The notes below the pieces were generated by a model. It searched no databases, had not been told where the DNA came from, and saw only the letters and a list, made by a program, of their open reading frames with translations. A stretch of 64,000 nt of DNA from an uncultured Paracoccaceae bacterium (GTDB lineage: Bacteria > Pseudomonadota > Alphaproteobacteria > Rhodobacterales > Rhodobacteraceae), in NCBI GenBank assembly GCA_913043905.1, contig CAJWNQ010000003.1:50003-114002 (forward strand). The letters run 5' to 3'. This document shows, one piece after another, positions 41,054 through 51,912 of the stretch (its first letter is position 1; each line of letters opens with the position of its first letter). The translations under genes and the position numbers were made by a program.

Positions 41054-41668
41054 ATGTTTGAATTATATATCACAGCCTTTGTAACCCTATTCTTGGTAAT
41101 TGACCCAGTTGGATTAATGCCAATGTTTGTCTCTTTGACACAAAGTGATAGCCAAAACCGTACTAAAATTGCAGTCCGATCTTGTATGGTAGCTATTGGT
41201 ATTTTGTTGTTATTCGGTGCTTTTGGTGAAAAGTTATTGAGCTTTATTGGTATCGGAATGCCTGCATTTAGAATTTCAGGTGGATTGTTACTATTTTTAA
41301 CAGCTGTCGAAATGTTATTTAATAAGCGTAGTCAGCGTCGTGAAGAGCAATCTGAAACAGAGATCCATGATGATCCATCTGTTTTCCCTTTGGCAACGCC
41401 ACTCATTGCAGGGCCTGGTTCAATGGCAACTATGATCCTTCTCGCGGGTGATACGGTTGTAGGCTTTGCCTCTACATTGGTTCTTATGGCAGCTATGATA
41501 AGTGTTGTTGGCTTAACTTTTATACTCTTTATGTTAGGCGGTACGTTTGAGCGCTTACTAGGCAAAACTGGCATTAATGTAATTACACGCTTAATGGGAA
41601 TGTTATTAGCTGCTTTGTCTGTTCAGTTTGTAGTTGATGGTTTGAGTGGCTTAGGTGTTATAGGTTAG
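41054..41668 (+). CDS. MarC family integral membrane protein
   Basis: FVTLFLVIDPVGLMPMFVSLT, FPLATPLIAGPGSMATMILLAG. Confidence 0.9.
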   Translation: MFELYITAFVTLFLVIDPVGLMPMFVSLTQSDSQNRTKIAVRSCMVAIGILLLFGAFGEKLLSFIGIGMPAFRISGGLLLFLTAVEMLFNKRSQRREEQSETEIHDDPSVFPLATPLIAGPGSMATMILLAGDTVVGFASTLVLMAAMISVVGLTFILFMLGGTFERLLGKTGINVITRLMGMLLAALSVQFVVDGLSGLGVIG

Positions 41669-41719
41669 AGTAAATTATGAAAATTTTACTAAAGACTTTT
41701 TTACGAAGTAATAGTTTTT

Positions 41720-41755
41720 ATTACACATCCATTTAAAAAAAGTTGGATGTGTAAT
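41720..41755. terminator. Bidirectional terminator between marC and mttB-like gene
   Basis: ATTACACATCCA-N12-TGGATGTGTAAT, exact 12-bp stem between convergent genes. Confidence 0.7.
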
Positions 41756-41816
41756 TTATAAAAGCGTTATTAACGTAAATATTAAAAAGGTATTTTCTAT
41801 CTGTCGGAAGCTTTTT

Positions 41817-43355
41817 TCAGCTTATATTTAAGTGAATATTATACTTTTCCCTCAAGGCTTTGTCTAATATTGGGTCGAAGGCTACATCAGATGGCTTTGA
41901 AAGAATATCCTCTTTTATTTTAGTAGCTTTTTGAATCAAGTTTGGTTTGCTGTTTTCTACCCATTCTTTTGGACTGGTCCGATCTCCAAGGCGTGGATAA
42001 ACGTGGTCTGATTGCATTCTGCCCAATGTTTGGTCAGTACCTAAATAATGCCCTGGACCGTTTAAACAAACGTCAGCAATTTGATCTAATGCTAATGTTT
42101 CATCATTAACTTCAATTCCGCGTACGCATCGCATTGATTGGCCTATTAAATCATCACCAAGAATTAAAGACTCATGACAAAATCCTAACAGAGATGCATG
42201 CATCCCTGCAGCTTCATAAACCATATTAAGTCCCGATAGACCTGCCATTACGCTTGAACACATCTGTTCCCAGCCGGCTTGCATGTCTGGCATCTTTGAA
42301 TCTGATGCTCCTGCTGCCGCTCCTCCTGGTATCCCATAAAATTTATGCATTTGTGAGCATCCAGCAGTCAAAAGAGCTTGCTCGCCAGAGCCAACACTCA
42401 TTGATCCAGTTCTTAAATCTAAGCCAAAAGGCCAAGTGCCAAATATAGCTGGATGGCCAGGTACCATAGCGTTTACGTAGACTATTCCGGCTAAACATTC
42501 TGCAACTGCTTGCACTATAGCACCAGCAATTGTTGAGGGCGCTGTTGCACCTGCCATACCTGCGGAAAGCAAAAGGACAGGCATCCCACCACGAATACAC
42601 GCTTCCATTGTTTCACATGCTTCAGTTGCAAATTTCATTGGAGGAACTACGAAGCAATTTGAGTTAGAGATAAAGGGACGATCCCTAAATGCATCTTCGC
42701 CTCCTGCTATGTCATAGATAAGTTCGAACAGGCCGGGTATAAAAGATGGCTCAGTGAAGCTACTACCTATATGTTTTGTTGTACCAGAAGTAGCACCATA
42801 GATTGTGTTCATGTCCATTTCAAAGTTATCAGGGATATCACGACAGACCATGGGTCTTTGAAAAAAGTGAATATTATCAAGTTGTTGAGTAATCTTAGCT
42901 GCATCGTGAAGATCTTGAAGCACACATTCACGGTAATTATTTCCATCAACATCGACTAAATTAACTGCGGCTCCAGCAGTGCCATAATGAACGCGATTTC
43001 CACCAATATCTAAATCATTTTTTCCATCTCTAGAGTGAAGAGTTATGGATTTAGCAGCTTTTGCTAGCATGTCTTCAACCAATGCACGTGGAAAACGTAT
43101 TCTGCCATCATCTCCTAAAATAGCGCCAGAATTTTTTAATATTTCCACACCACTTGGTGGTGCATCTGCCAGGCCAATCTGTTCCAGTGCATCTAATGCT
43201 GAATGATGGATACGCATGACATCTGCATCTGATAATGGCTTATAGGTGCCACCTTCCATTCCCGGTCTAATTGGCCGAATGTCATCAGATAATTTTGATG
43301 ATCTTAAAGCTTGTCTGGCTGTGCGGCCGCCAGATCGACGAGTAATATTTGACAT
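41817..43355 (-). CDS. Trimethylamine/quaternary-amine methyltransferase (MttB) family protein, non-pyrrolysine type
   Basis: MSNITRRSGGRTARQALRSS, HYGTAGAAVNLVDVDGNNYRE, MEACIRGGMPVLLLSAGMAGATAPSTIAGAIVQAVAECLAGIVY; no in-frame amber. Start set to ATG 43355; ORF-track TTG start rejected. Confidence 0.88.
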   Translation of the reverse strand: MSNITRRSGGRTARQALRSSKLSDDIRPIRPGMEGGTYKPLSDADVMRIHHSALDALEQIGLADAPPSGVEILKNSGAILGDDGRIRFPRALVEDMLAKAAKSITLHSRDGKNDLDIGGNRVHYGTAGAAVNLVDVDGNNYRECVLQDLHDAAKITQQLDNIHFFQRPMVCRDIPDNFEMDMNTIYGATSGTTKHIGSSFTEPSFIPGLFELIYDIAGGEDAFRDRPFISNSNCFVVPPMKFATEACETMEACIRGGMPVLLLSAGMAGATAPSTIAGAIVQAVAECLAGIVYVNAMVPGHPAIFGTWPFGLDLRTGSMSVGSGEQALLTAGCSQMHKFYGIPGGAAAGASDSKMPDMQAGWEQMCSSVMAGLSGLNMVYEAAGMHASLLGFCHESLILGDDLIGQSMRCVRGIEVNDETLALDQIADVCLNGPGHYLGTDQTLGRMQSDHVYPRLGDRTSPKEWVENSKPNLIQKATKIKEDILSKPSDVAFDPILDKALREKYNIHLNIS

Positions 43356-43389
43356 TTTGAATTCCTTTTTTAAAAAATAATATTTAGTT

Positions 43390-43482
43390 TTAAAGAAAAA
43401 CAGGTGATCCTCTTGCTGCAAGCCCGCGCGACGCACCAATGATGCGTGAGATCAAGCAGGTCATCAAATTTAAATCAATCAT
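43390..43482 (-). other. Candidate leader: 30-aa ORF (MIDLNLMTCLISRIIGASRGLAARGSPVFL) overlapping a foldable RNA upstream of mttB-like gene
   Basis: ATG 43482 to TAA 43390; predicted stems TGATC/GATCA (43405-43409/43450-43454), ACGCA/TGCGT (43431-43435/43443-43447), CTTG/CAAG hairpin; GC well above neighbourhood. Confidence 0.4.
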
Positions 43483-43564
43483 AATTTTAATTTGAGTTAG
43501 ATTTTAGATTCTGTAAAGAATTTTTTTATATGAGTTCAATTTTATAGATGACATAAACTATAAT

Positions 43565-44398
43565 CTAAATGTGATTAGACGGCTCATTCAGCGAAGGTAT
43601 TGAGCGTTGCTCCCTCGCATTATAATGACAGCTAGAACAATATGCTTCTACGATTTCTTTACCTTGCTCTTTACCAATGCGTCTCTTCTTTATTGTGCGT
43701 TTGTGATGTAATTGACGGCGGTTGCAGTTTGGGCAGCGGCGTAGACCAACTAAAATGTCTCGCATTCGGGTTTCAAAGAATAAAAAAGTAATTATACCTA
43801 GAAAAACAAAGAGCATATATTTATCTTCGATTGTGCGCCAAAATGCTGTGCGTTTTATTGCAGTTACAAGAGATGTGGTTTTTAACGTTTTTGGATCAGT
43901 GATATCATAGGTAGGCTGCAAGCGATTGATAGTCTCATATACACCTACCTCAATACCTTCTGAGAGCTGATTGTTTTTGAAATGTGGTATAAAATAGTTT
44001 TGGATTACTAATCCCATACGTTTATCGTAAATAGATCCATAGCTTGATCCAACCTCAATTCGCATTTCTCCATCAAAGTGAGATATTAAAACTAATACTC
44101 CATCATTTCGCGCTGACCTTCCAAAGCGCCATTGATCAAAGAGGCCAGCTGTAAATTCTTCTATGGAGTCAAACTGTCCATAATCGAAACGAGTTTCTAT
44201 CGTTACGACTGCCATTTCAAGATCCAATGTTTGACGCAACTTTACTAATTTTTCTGTTATGCGTGCTTCAGTTTCTGGATCTAATAAGTTTGCATAATCA
44301 CTAATGTATGGCGTTATTGGAGTAGGAAAGGTTTTTGCAAAAGCATTTGTGCCTAAAATCAAAAATAAAGTAATAAATAGATTTTTAATTAATAGCAT
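43565..44398 (-). CDS. TPM-domain (YgcG/Psb32-like) protein with C-terminal zinc-ribbon-like CPxC...CSSC motif
   Basis: FPTPITPYISDYANLLDPETEARITEKL, VVTIETRFDYGQF, DGVLVLISHFDGEMRIEVG; RCPNCNRRQ...YCSSCHYN. Confidence 0.82.
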   Translation of the reverse strand: MLLIKNLFITLFLILGTNAFAKTFPTPITPYISDYANLLDPETEARITEKLVKLRQTLDLEMAVVTIETRFDYGQFDSIEEFTAGLFDQWRFGRSARNDGVLVLISHFDGEMRIEVGSSYGSIYDKRMGLVIQNYFIPHFKNNQLSEGIEVGVYETINRLQPTYDITDPKTLKTTSLVTAIKRTAFWRTIEDKYMLFVFLGIITFLFFETRMRDILVGLRRCPNCNRRQLHHKRTIKKRRIGKEQGKEIVEAYCSSCHYNAREQRSIPSLNEPSNHI

Positions 44399-44791
44399 TA
44401 GGTTGCCTTATATTTGTTTCTGATAACTTAATTAAAGCTTTAGTTGGGCAGTATCAATAAACTTAAAAATAGTTATAAAACATTAAATTAAATCATTAGA
44501 TTTCATTTAGTTGCTAGATTTTATTAATGTGAAAGTAATTCATTTTTGAAGAAAAAATCAATAAAATTTACTGAATATGTCAGAAGTGACGCCTGAGCTT
44601 TAACTAATAGATCCTTCACTTAAGGTTTTTAAGTCTAATATTTTTTTCTGCTTTTAAAATAAATTTATCAATTTTATAAAATTTAGCATATAATTTGTTG
44701 TATTATTACTTGTTAATTTACCATGCTGTCTGTTCTTTATTTTCATTACTAAACCAAAGTGATAGTTCTGATTTGAAATTGTGAGATTACT

Positions 44792-46159
44792 ATGATGATA
44801 AAATTATATAATGTGAAAAATCGCACAAAAGAGGCTTTCACTCCGATTGATCCTAAAAATGTACGTATGTATGTATGTGGTCCAACAGTTTATGACCGTG
44901 CTCATATTGGAAACGCTCGTCCTGTCGTAGTGTTTGATACACTATATCGAGTTTTGCAACATACTTATGGGAAAGAGCATGTAAGTTATGCTCGGAACTT
45001 TACAGATGTTGATGATAAAATTAACGCTAAATCTATTGAAACAGGGCGACCTATCCGTGACATTACCAATGAGACTATTGGTTGGTATTTAGAAGATATG
45101 AATGAATTGGGAGCCTTAGAGCCAGATTTTGCTCCTCGCGCCACTGAATATATAGCTGAAATGATAACTATGATTGAAGAATTGATTGAAAAGGGGCACG
45201 CATATGCCGCTGAGGGTCATGTGTTGTTTGATGTAAATTCATACGATGCTTATGGAGCACTTTCCAGGAGGTCTGTAGATGATATGATAGCGGGTGCGCG
45301 TGTGGAAATAGCACCCTATAAGCATAACCCAATGGATTTTGTGCTATGGAAGCCTTCTAATGATAAGCAACCTGGTTGGGATAGCCCCTGGGGGCATGGC
45401 CGGCCAGGTTGGCATATAGAGTGTTCTGCAATGTCAAGAGCGCTGTTTGGCGATAAATTTGATATTCATGGCGGTGGACTTGATTTGCAATTTCCACATC
45501 ATGAGAATGAAATAGCGCAAAGTTGCGCATGTTGTGGAGATGACACTTTTGCTAATGTCTGGATGCATAATGAGATGTTACAGGTAGAAGGTAAAAAAAT
45601 GTCTAAATCTTTAGGAAATTTCTTTTCTGTAAGAGAGCTCTTAGATCAAGGTTATTCGGGGGAAGTGATACGGTTTGTTTATCTTAGTACACATTATTCT
45701 AAGCCTATGGATTGGACTATCAAAAAAGCAGAAGAAGCTGCTGCAACATTACGTAAATGGCGAATGATAACTGATGATGTGATCCCATCTGATATTGTTT
45801 CGCCTGCAATTGTGAATGCCTTAGCGGATGATCTAAATACGGCTGGCGCTATTACAGCATTACATAATCTGGCGAAATGTGGCGATGCCGCCCTGCTTAA
45901 ATCGTCTGCTGAACTCTTAGGACTTCTTGGGGATAACATGGGTGGTTGGGTAAAGGCAATCGATTTTGATTTATCAGCTTTAGAAAAAATGATATCAACT
46001 GAGAGAGATAAAGCACTGAAAAATAAAGATTTTTCAAAAGTTGATTACTTAAAACTTACCTTTGTTTCTGCTGGACTTGATGTGCAAATGAGTAAAGAGA
46101 ATGTTACCTTAATTGCTGGGCCAAAGTTTGATAGTTCTTTGTTGGAGGATTTGTTTTGA
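44792..46159 (+). CDS. cysS: Cysteinyl-tRNA synthetase
   Basis: [60 protein letters not shown]. Confidence 0.97.
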   Translation: MMIKLYNVKNRTKEAFTPIDPKNVRMYVCGPTVYDRAHIGNARPVVVFDTLYRVLQHTYGKEHVSYARNFTDVDDKINAKSIETGRPIRDITNETIGWYLEDMNELGALEPDFAPRATEYIAEMITMIEELIEKGHAYAAEGHVLFDVNSYDAYGALSRRSVDDMIAGARVEIAPYKHNPMDFVLWKPSNDKQPGWDSPWGHGRPGWHIECSAMSRALFGDKFDIHGGGLDLQFPHHENEIAQSCACCGDDTFANVWMHNEMLQVEGKKMSKSLGNFFSVRELLDQGYSGEVIRFVYLSTHYSKPMDWTIKKAEEAAATLRKWRMITDDVIPSDIVSPAIVNALADDLNTAGAITALHNLAKCGDAALLKSSAELLGLLGDNMGGWVKAIDFDLSALEKMISTERDKALKNKDFSKVDYLKLTFVSAGLDVQMSKENVTLIAGPKFDSSLLEDLF

Positions 46160-47778
46160 ACCGTGAAAAAATATATTTATACGATACGACTTTACGTGAT
46201 GGGCAACAAACGCAAGGTGTAAACTTCACTGTTGAAGACAAAATCAACATTTCAAAGGCTCTAGATGATTTGGGTATTGATTATATAGAAGGTGGGTGGC
46301 CAGGTGCAAATCCTACTGATAGTGATTTTTTTGCTAGTGCACCAAAGCTTAAGGCAACTTTCACAGCATTTGGTATGACCAAGCGCGCTGGTCGCTCAGC
46401 TGAAAATGATGAAGTCTTGGCCGCGGTCTTAAATGCCAATACGCCGGGAGTGTGCTTGGTTGGTAAAACGCATGATTTCCATGTTATTAAAGCTTTAGGA
46501 ATTACGCTTGAGGAAAATTTAAAAAATATTTCAGAAAGCATAAAGCATATTGTGAATCAGGGTCGTGAAGCTTTGTTTGATTGTGAACATTTTTTTGATG
46601 GTTATCGAGAAAATCCTGAGTATGCACTGGCTACAGCAAAAGCTGCATATGACGCAGGTGCCCGTTGGGTTGTTCTATGTGATACCAATGGAGGTGCGTT
46701 GCCTGCGCAAATCCAATTGGCCACAACAGCAATTATTAATTATGGCGTCCCAGGAGATCATATTGGTATTCATACACATAATGATACTGAGCATGCAGTT
46801 GCTAATTCGTTTGCAGCTGTAGATGCGGGCGCAAGACAAATCCAAGGTACTTTAAATGGATTAGGTGAACGCTGTGGAAATGCTAATTTAGTTACTCTAA
46901 TTCCAACTTTATTACTTAAGGAACCCTATGCGAGCCTTTATGAGACTGGGGTTCATATTAATAAATTAGTGGGTCTAACAAGCCTTTCACGAATGTTAGA
47001 TGATGTCTTAAATCGAGTATCTGATAAATGGGCGGCTTACGTAGGTGCGTCGGCGTTTGCGCACAAAGCTGGTTTGCACGCGTCTGCTATTTTAAAAGAC
47101 CCCTTAACGTATGAACATATAGATCCCTCTGTTGTGGGTAATGAGCGTATTATTCCAATGTCTAATCAGGCAGGGCAATCTAATTTACGCAAACGATTGA
47201 TGGATGCAGGGCTCACACTAGACAAAGGCGATACACGGTTAGATGAGATTTTGAATACTATAAAAAAGCGTGAAGATCATGGATATGCATATGATAGTGC
47301 TCAGGCATCATTTGAATTAATTGCGCGCAATATTTTAGGTCAGTTACCTGTATTTTTTGAAGTGAAACGCTATCGTGTAACAGTTGAACGCCGCAAAAAT
47401 AAATATGGTAACATGGTTTCTTTATCTGAAGCTGTGGTAGTTGCTAAAATTGGTAAACATAAAGTTTTATCTGTATCTGAAAGTATGGATCCTGAATGTG
47501 GTGATCAAGGGCCTGTAAATGCCTTAACGCGAGCTTTAGCTAAAGATTTAGGCCCATACCAAGCATGTATCGATGATATGCACTTAGTAGACTATAAGGT
47601 CCGGATTACTGGTAGTGGTACTGATGCGGTCACGCGCGTTATAATTGATAGTCAAGATGGACAAGGACGACGATGGTCTACGGTCGGAGTTTCTGCCAAT
47701 ATAGTTGATGCAAGCTTTGAAGCCTTACTTGATGCAATTAATTGGAAGTTAATTCGTGATGGAATGAAACCTGGGTGA
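46156..47778 (+). CDS. cimA: Citramalate synthase (isopropylmalate synthase family)
   Basis: [65 protein letters not shown]; overlaps cysS by ATGA-type junction. Confidence 0.92.
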   Translation: MNREKIYLYDTTLRDGQQTQGVNFTVEDKINISKALDDLGIDYIEGGWPGANPTDSDFFASAPKLKATFTAFGMTKRAGRSAENDEVLAAVLNANTPGVCLVGKTHDFHVIKALGITLEENLKNISESIKHIVNQGREALFDCEHFFDGYRENPEYALATAKAAYDAGARWVVLCDTNGGALPAQIQLATTAIINYGVPGDHIGIHTHNDTEHAVANSFAAVDAGARQIQGTLNGLGERCGNANLVTLIPTLLLKEPYASLYETGVHINKLVGLTSLSRMLDDVLNRVSDKWAAYVGASAFAHKAGLHASAILKDPLTYEHIDPSVVGNERIIPMSNQAGQSNLRKRLMDAGLTLDKGDTRLDEILNTIKKREDHGYAYDSAQASFELIARNILGQLPVFFEVKRYRVTVERRKNKYGNMVSLSEAVVVAKIGKHKVLSVSESMDPECGDQGPVNALTRALAKDLGPYQACIDDMHLVDYKVRITGSGTDAVTRVIIDSQDGQGRRWSTVGVSANIVDASFEALLDAINWKLIRDGMKPG

Positions 47779-48554
47779 TGGAGTTTAATGAAGATATTGC
47801 AAGCTGTGCAGACTTAGTGCGGCGTGGTGATCCGGACCGTTTTCTAGCAATTATGAGTGCACCTGTTAAAAAGCGTGGGGCATTATTTATTATTTATGCA
47901 TTTAATTTGGAAGTAGTTCGCGCACCTTGGGTGACACAAGAACCAATGATCTCAGAAATGCGATTACAATGGTGGTTAGATTCTATTGAAGAAATTTATG
48001 AAGGCAAAACAATTCGGCGGCATGAAGTCGTAACGCCTTTAGCTGAACTAATACGGATCCAAGACTTGCCCCGTGATTTATTTGATACCTTAATTAAAGC
48101 AAGGCGATGGGATATTTATAAAGAACCTCATGCACATGCGTTTGCCTTTGAAGATTATATTATGTCCACTTCAGGTAATTTGATTGCACTAGCCTGTTTG
48201 TCAATTGGAATGCCATCATCCGATATTAAAAATGCAAAGGAGTATGGATTTGGAGATGGAATAGCTCGTTTATTTGTTGCAATTCCAACTTTGAAAAGCA
48301 TGCAACGATATCCATTACTTGATGGTAGTGCAGAAGCTATTTCTGCGTTGGCTAATAGTTCGCTTATTAGAATGAATAATGTTTTATTTTCAGATAGTTC
48401 TGGAACATTTGCACTCCGAACAGCATGGTTGGCTAAGAAAACTTTGAGATTGGTGGCTAAAGAACCTATGCAAGTTGTAAATGGCATAAGTAGCCCAACA
48501 GAGTTTTATAAAAAAATCTTACTCTTGGCTAAAACTTTCAGTAAAACATTTTGA
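47775..48554 (+). CDS. Squalene/phytoene synthase family protein
   Basis: ALFIIYAFNLEVVRAPWVTQEPMISEMRLQWWLDSIEEIYEG. Confidence 0.82.
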   Translation: MMEFNEDIASCADLVRRGDPDRFLAIMSAPVKKRGALFIIYAFNLEVVRAPWVTQEPMISEMRLQWWLDSIEEIYEGKTIRRHEVVTPLAELIRIQDLPRDLFDTLIKARRWDIYKEPHAHAFAFEDYIMSTSGNLIALACLSIGMPSSDIKNAKEYGFGDGIARLFVAIPTLKSMQRYPLLDGSAEAISALANSSLIRMNNVLFSDSSGTFALRTAWLAKKTLRLVAKEPMQVVNGISSPTEFYKKILLLAKTFSKTF

Positions 48555-48584
48555 TTTTTTAATAATGAGTTTAATTCATTAATA

Positions 48585-49784
48585 TCAAATATTTTTTTGC
48601 CTTGAGATCCATACCAATGATCCACCTGCTAAAAGTAAAAACGGCAGCATTGCAATGTTAACTGAAGTCCAGCCTTCTAGTGAAGTGCCTCCGGAGCAAT
48701 TCATCAAACTGCCTGACGCGAGTGATGCTACGGTAACAAAGCCAAATACAAAAAAATCATTCATGCCTTGAACCGCACCACGCTCATTAGGTTCATGAGC
48801 TAATGCCAACATCGTTGTTGCTCCAATAAAGCCAAAGTTCCAGCCAATGCCTAAAAGTATTAATCCAATGTAAAAGTTTATCAGTTCAACGCCTGCAATA
48901 TTTGAAATGCCTGCGCCTCCTAATATTATAAGCCCTATTGATACAATTCTAGGAGCTCCATATCGAGTAATAAGATGACCCGTAAAAAAACTAGGTATGA
49001 ACATGCCAAGGACATGCATCATAACTACATCGGCTGCATTTGATTGGCTGTATCCACATCCAACAACAGCAAGTGGAGTAGATGTCATAACAAGGTTCAT
49101 TAATGCGTAAGATACCATGGCACATATTATTGATACTAATATTTTTGGTGATTGTAAGAGTTTTAGTCTGGAACGCCCAGAATGATTGGTTGCAGATAAC
49201 TTTTCGGGCAAAGGGATTTTCAAAAACAAAAATAGCAATGATCCTATAAGATTTATGGCAACCACAGATAAATACACACCCATAAAAGGGACGGCATAAG
49301 CATCAGATGTAAGTTTTACTAATTGGGGGCCAACTATTGCTGGTATTAGGCCTGCAGCCATTAGGTAGGATATGGCTTTTGGGCGAAATTCCTCTGAGGC
49401 CGTATCAATGGCAGCAAAACGTAAGAATGCCTGTGCTGACATATAAATACCTGTAAAGTATGATGCTAAAAGAAAAAGTGGAAAAGAACCTATAAACAGT
49501 GCATAAGCTCCAAGCAAACCTCCGACAGCACCACCTAATGTTCCAATTATAAATCCAAGTCTACGACCATAATTTTGCATAAGATTAGATAGCCAAGGCG
49601 CTGTTGTCATAGAACCAAAGACTATTAAAGATATTGGTAATGTAGCCCAACATATGTTGATAGAAAACGACTGACCAGCTAATCCTGCAACTATAAATAG
49701 CATTGGCATTTGGGCCCCTAAAACAGCCTGAGCAGCAATCATAATATTCAGATTGCGTTTGGTGAGGGTATCATCAGATATCAA
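48585..49784 (-). CDS. MFS transporter translationally coupled to cobB
   Basis: 12 hydrophobic segments; start overlaps cobB stop (49781-49784). Confidence 0.82.
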   Translation of the reverse strand: MISDDTLTKRNLNIMIAAQAVLGAQMPMLFIVAGLAGQSFSINICWATLPISLIVFGSMTTAPWLSNLMQNYGRRLGFIIGTLGGAVGGLLGAYALFIGSFPLFLLASYFTGIYMSAQAFLRFAAIDTASEEFRPKAISYLMAAGLIPAIVGPQLVKLTSDAYAVPFMGVYLSVVAINLIGSLLFLFLKIPLPEKLSATNHSGRSRLKLLQSPKILVSIICAMVSYALMNLVMTSTPLAVVGCGYSQSNAADVVMMHVLGMFIPSFFTGHLITRYGAPRIVSIGLIILGGAGISNIAGVELINFYIGLILLGIGWNFGFIGATTMLALAHEPNERGAVQGMNDFFVFGFVTVASLASGSLMNCSGGTSLEGWTSVNIAMLPFLLLAGGSLVWISRQKNI

Positions 49785-51052
49785 TTGAACTGCCTATCAA
49801 TAATATGAGCAAAGCTACCTGATGCAGTTCCGTTTACCAGACCCATGTTTGGAAGTTGTAACCCCTCCGCGTCAGTTGCTTGGAATAAAGGATCTCCGTT
49901 GGCTCGCAATGTGGTTGCATAATGAAACTCATGGCCTGTTAATGGGATTGACCATAGCCTTTTGGGAGTTAAATTGCGATATCCCAAGTTTAACTTTCGA
50001 TTAGCAAAGCTTGTTTCTAGGCTTAATAAGCCAAGCATTTCATGGCGTGTACCATAAGCATCAACTAATCCTTCGCCCATAGCCATGTAGCCGCCACATT
50101 CACCATAAACAGAAAGGGCAGATTTCATAGCTTTTTTGAAAATATCTGCGTTTGCTAATTTTTCTGCATGAAGTTCTGGATAACCTCCTGGTAAAAATAT
50201 TAAGTCAGCTAATTTTGGAGCTTGATTTTCAAGTGGTGAGAAAAAAGAAATTTCGGCACCCATATTATGCCATTCTCTTAATAAATGTGGATATGAAAAA
50301 GAAAATGCAGCATCTTTAGCTATTGCTATTGACTGTGCCGGAGGTGGTAGCAATTTTGGAATTGATGATGGTTGATTAATATTACTCATCAATGAGAGTA
50401 ATTGATTAATATCAACTGCTTCAGATACCATATTTGCTGTTGTATCTAAAAAATTCTCTAATTGCTCGAGTTCTTGTGCTTGTACTAGACCAAGGTGCCG
50501 TGAAGGTGTTTCTAAGTCAGTTTGACGATATACTGAGCCCAATATTGGAATTCCTAACGGTTCTAGAGCAGTGCATAGCATTCTATTGTGTCGTGGGCTG
50601 GCTACCTTATTTAAAATAAGTCCTGCTATTTTTATATCTGGGGCTAATTGGCTAAATCCTAACGCAACAGCAGCTACTGATTGTGCCTGAGAGGCTACAT
50701 CCAGTACTAGGACTATTGGTAAGCCAAGAATTCGAGCAAGATCAGCAGTTGATCCTTTGCCATCAGGAAGGGCACCATCAAATAACCCCATGGCACCTTC
50801 AATAATTAATGGGAGTGCCCCGCTAGCTAACATACGAATGCTGTCAGGTGACATTGCCCAAGCATCTAAATTGAAACACTCAGCACCAGATGCGGCAGCA
50901 TGAAAGCGGGGATCTATATAATCAGGTCCACTTTTAGCTGACCTTACAGGAATGCCTGCAATCTTTAACGCACGAAGAAGGCCTAATGTTATTGTAGTTT
51001 TACCACTTGCTGAACTTGGAGCAGATAAAATTATACCACGTGAAATGTTCAT
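49781..51052 (-). CDS. cobB: Cobyrinate / hydrogenobyrinate a,c-diamide synthase
   Basis: ILSAPSSASGKTTITLGLLRAL, SAKSGPDYIDPRFHAAASG, VYGECGGYMAMGE, GHEFHYAT. Confidence 0.93.
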   Translation of the reverse strand: MNISRGIILSAPSSASGKTTITLGLLRALKIAGIPVRSAKSGPDYIDPRFHAAASGAECFNLDAWAMSPDSIRMLASGALPLIIEGAMGLFDGALPDGKGSTADLARILGLPIVLVLDVASQAQSVAAVALGFSQLAPDIKIAGLILNKVASPRHNRMLCTALEPLGIPILGSVYRQTDLETPSRHLGLVQAQELEQLENFLDTTANMVSEAVDINQLLSLMSNINQPSSIPKLLPPPAQSIAIAKDAAFSFSYPHLLREWHNMGAEISFFSPLENQAPKLADLIFLPGGYPELHAEKLANADIFKKAMKSALSVYGECGGYMAMGEGLVDAYGTRHEMLGLLSLETSFANRKLNLGYRNLTPKRLWSIPLTGHEFHYATTLRANGDPLFQATDAEGLQLPNMGLVNGTASGSFAHIIDRQFN

Positions 51053-51903
51053 GAAGCTTCTGCAGGACGACCTCTACCAAGTGGGTCTGTGTTTCGAGGG
51101 GCATTACCTAATATCATATCTTGCCAATCTAGTGCTTGTCGCATGAGTACAGATTTGCCAATACAAATAATTGCTGGGGGTGCCATGCTTGCTGATTTAA
51201 GATCAACTTCGATTCTGCCAAGTGTGGTTTCTAAAACTTTTTGATTAGTTGTAGTTGCACTAGTTACAACAGCAACTGGTTCATCTGCAGCACGTCCCGC
51301 TTTAAGAAGTTCAGCTCTAATACTACCAACGTGTTTTATTCCCATATAAATAACTATCACTTGAGATCCGTCTGAAATAGCTTTCCAATTTATAGAGGAG
51401 GGGCTCTCACCACTTTGGTCATGTCCTGTTACAAAAGTTACCGACTGGTTTACATCTCTGTGCGTCACGGGAATGCCAGCATATGCTAACCCACCAATAC
51501 CTGCCGATATGCCAGGAATGATACGAATAGGTACTCCATGCTGGACTAATGTTTGAGCTTCTTCTCCTCCACGCCCAAATACGAATGGATCGCCACCTTT
51601 TAAGCGCAAGACTTTTTTTCCCTTTTTGGCTAATTCAACTAAATGAAGGGAAATGTCACGTTGTTTAGCTGATGGCTTACCCCCACGTTTTCCAGCATAT
51701 ATTAATTTAGCAGTTGAATTTGCCCAATCTAAAATTTCAGGCCCAACAAGTGCATCGTATACAATAACTTCTGCTTGTCGAAGAGCATTTAAAGCATGAA
51801 GGGTTAATAGCCCTGGATCCCCTGGGCCGGCACCACATAACCATACCCAACCGGGCTGTAAAATGGGCCAATCATGTGGCGGAAGGGGATTCGCATTTAT
51901 CAT
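51049..51903 (-). CDS. cobA: Uroporphyrinogen-III C-methyltransferase
   Basis: GWVWLCGAGPGDPGLLTLHALNAL, AEVIVYDALVG, RLKGGDPFVFGRGGEEAQTL, GIPVTHRDVNQSVTFVTGH. Confidence 0.93.
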   Translation of the reverse strand: MINANPLPPHDWPILQPGWVWLCGAGPGDPGLLTLHALNALRQAEVIVYDALVGPEILDWANSTAKLIYAGKRGGKPSAKQRDISLHLVELAKKGKKVLRLKGGDPFVFGRGGEEAQTLVQHGVPIRIIPGISAGIGGLAYAGIPVTHRDVNQSVTFVTGHDQSGESPSSINWKAISDGSQVIVIYMGIKHVGSIRAELLKAGRAADEPVAVVTSATTTNQKVLETTLGRIEVDLKSASMAPPAIICIGKSVLMRQALDWQDMILGNAPRNTDPLGRGRPAEAS

Positions 51904-51912
51904 AAGCTGAAT

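Noticed and set aside
43356-43439. ORF-track N-terminal extension of the MttB-family protein (MVRRAGLQQEDHLFFFKTKYYFLKKEFK)
   Set aside because: Starts at TTG in the leader; a normal family N-terminus (MSNITRRSGGR) with an upstream AAGGAA-like ribosome-binding sequence begins at ATG 43355
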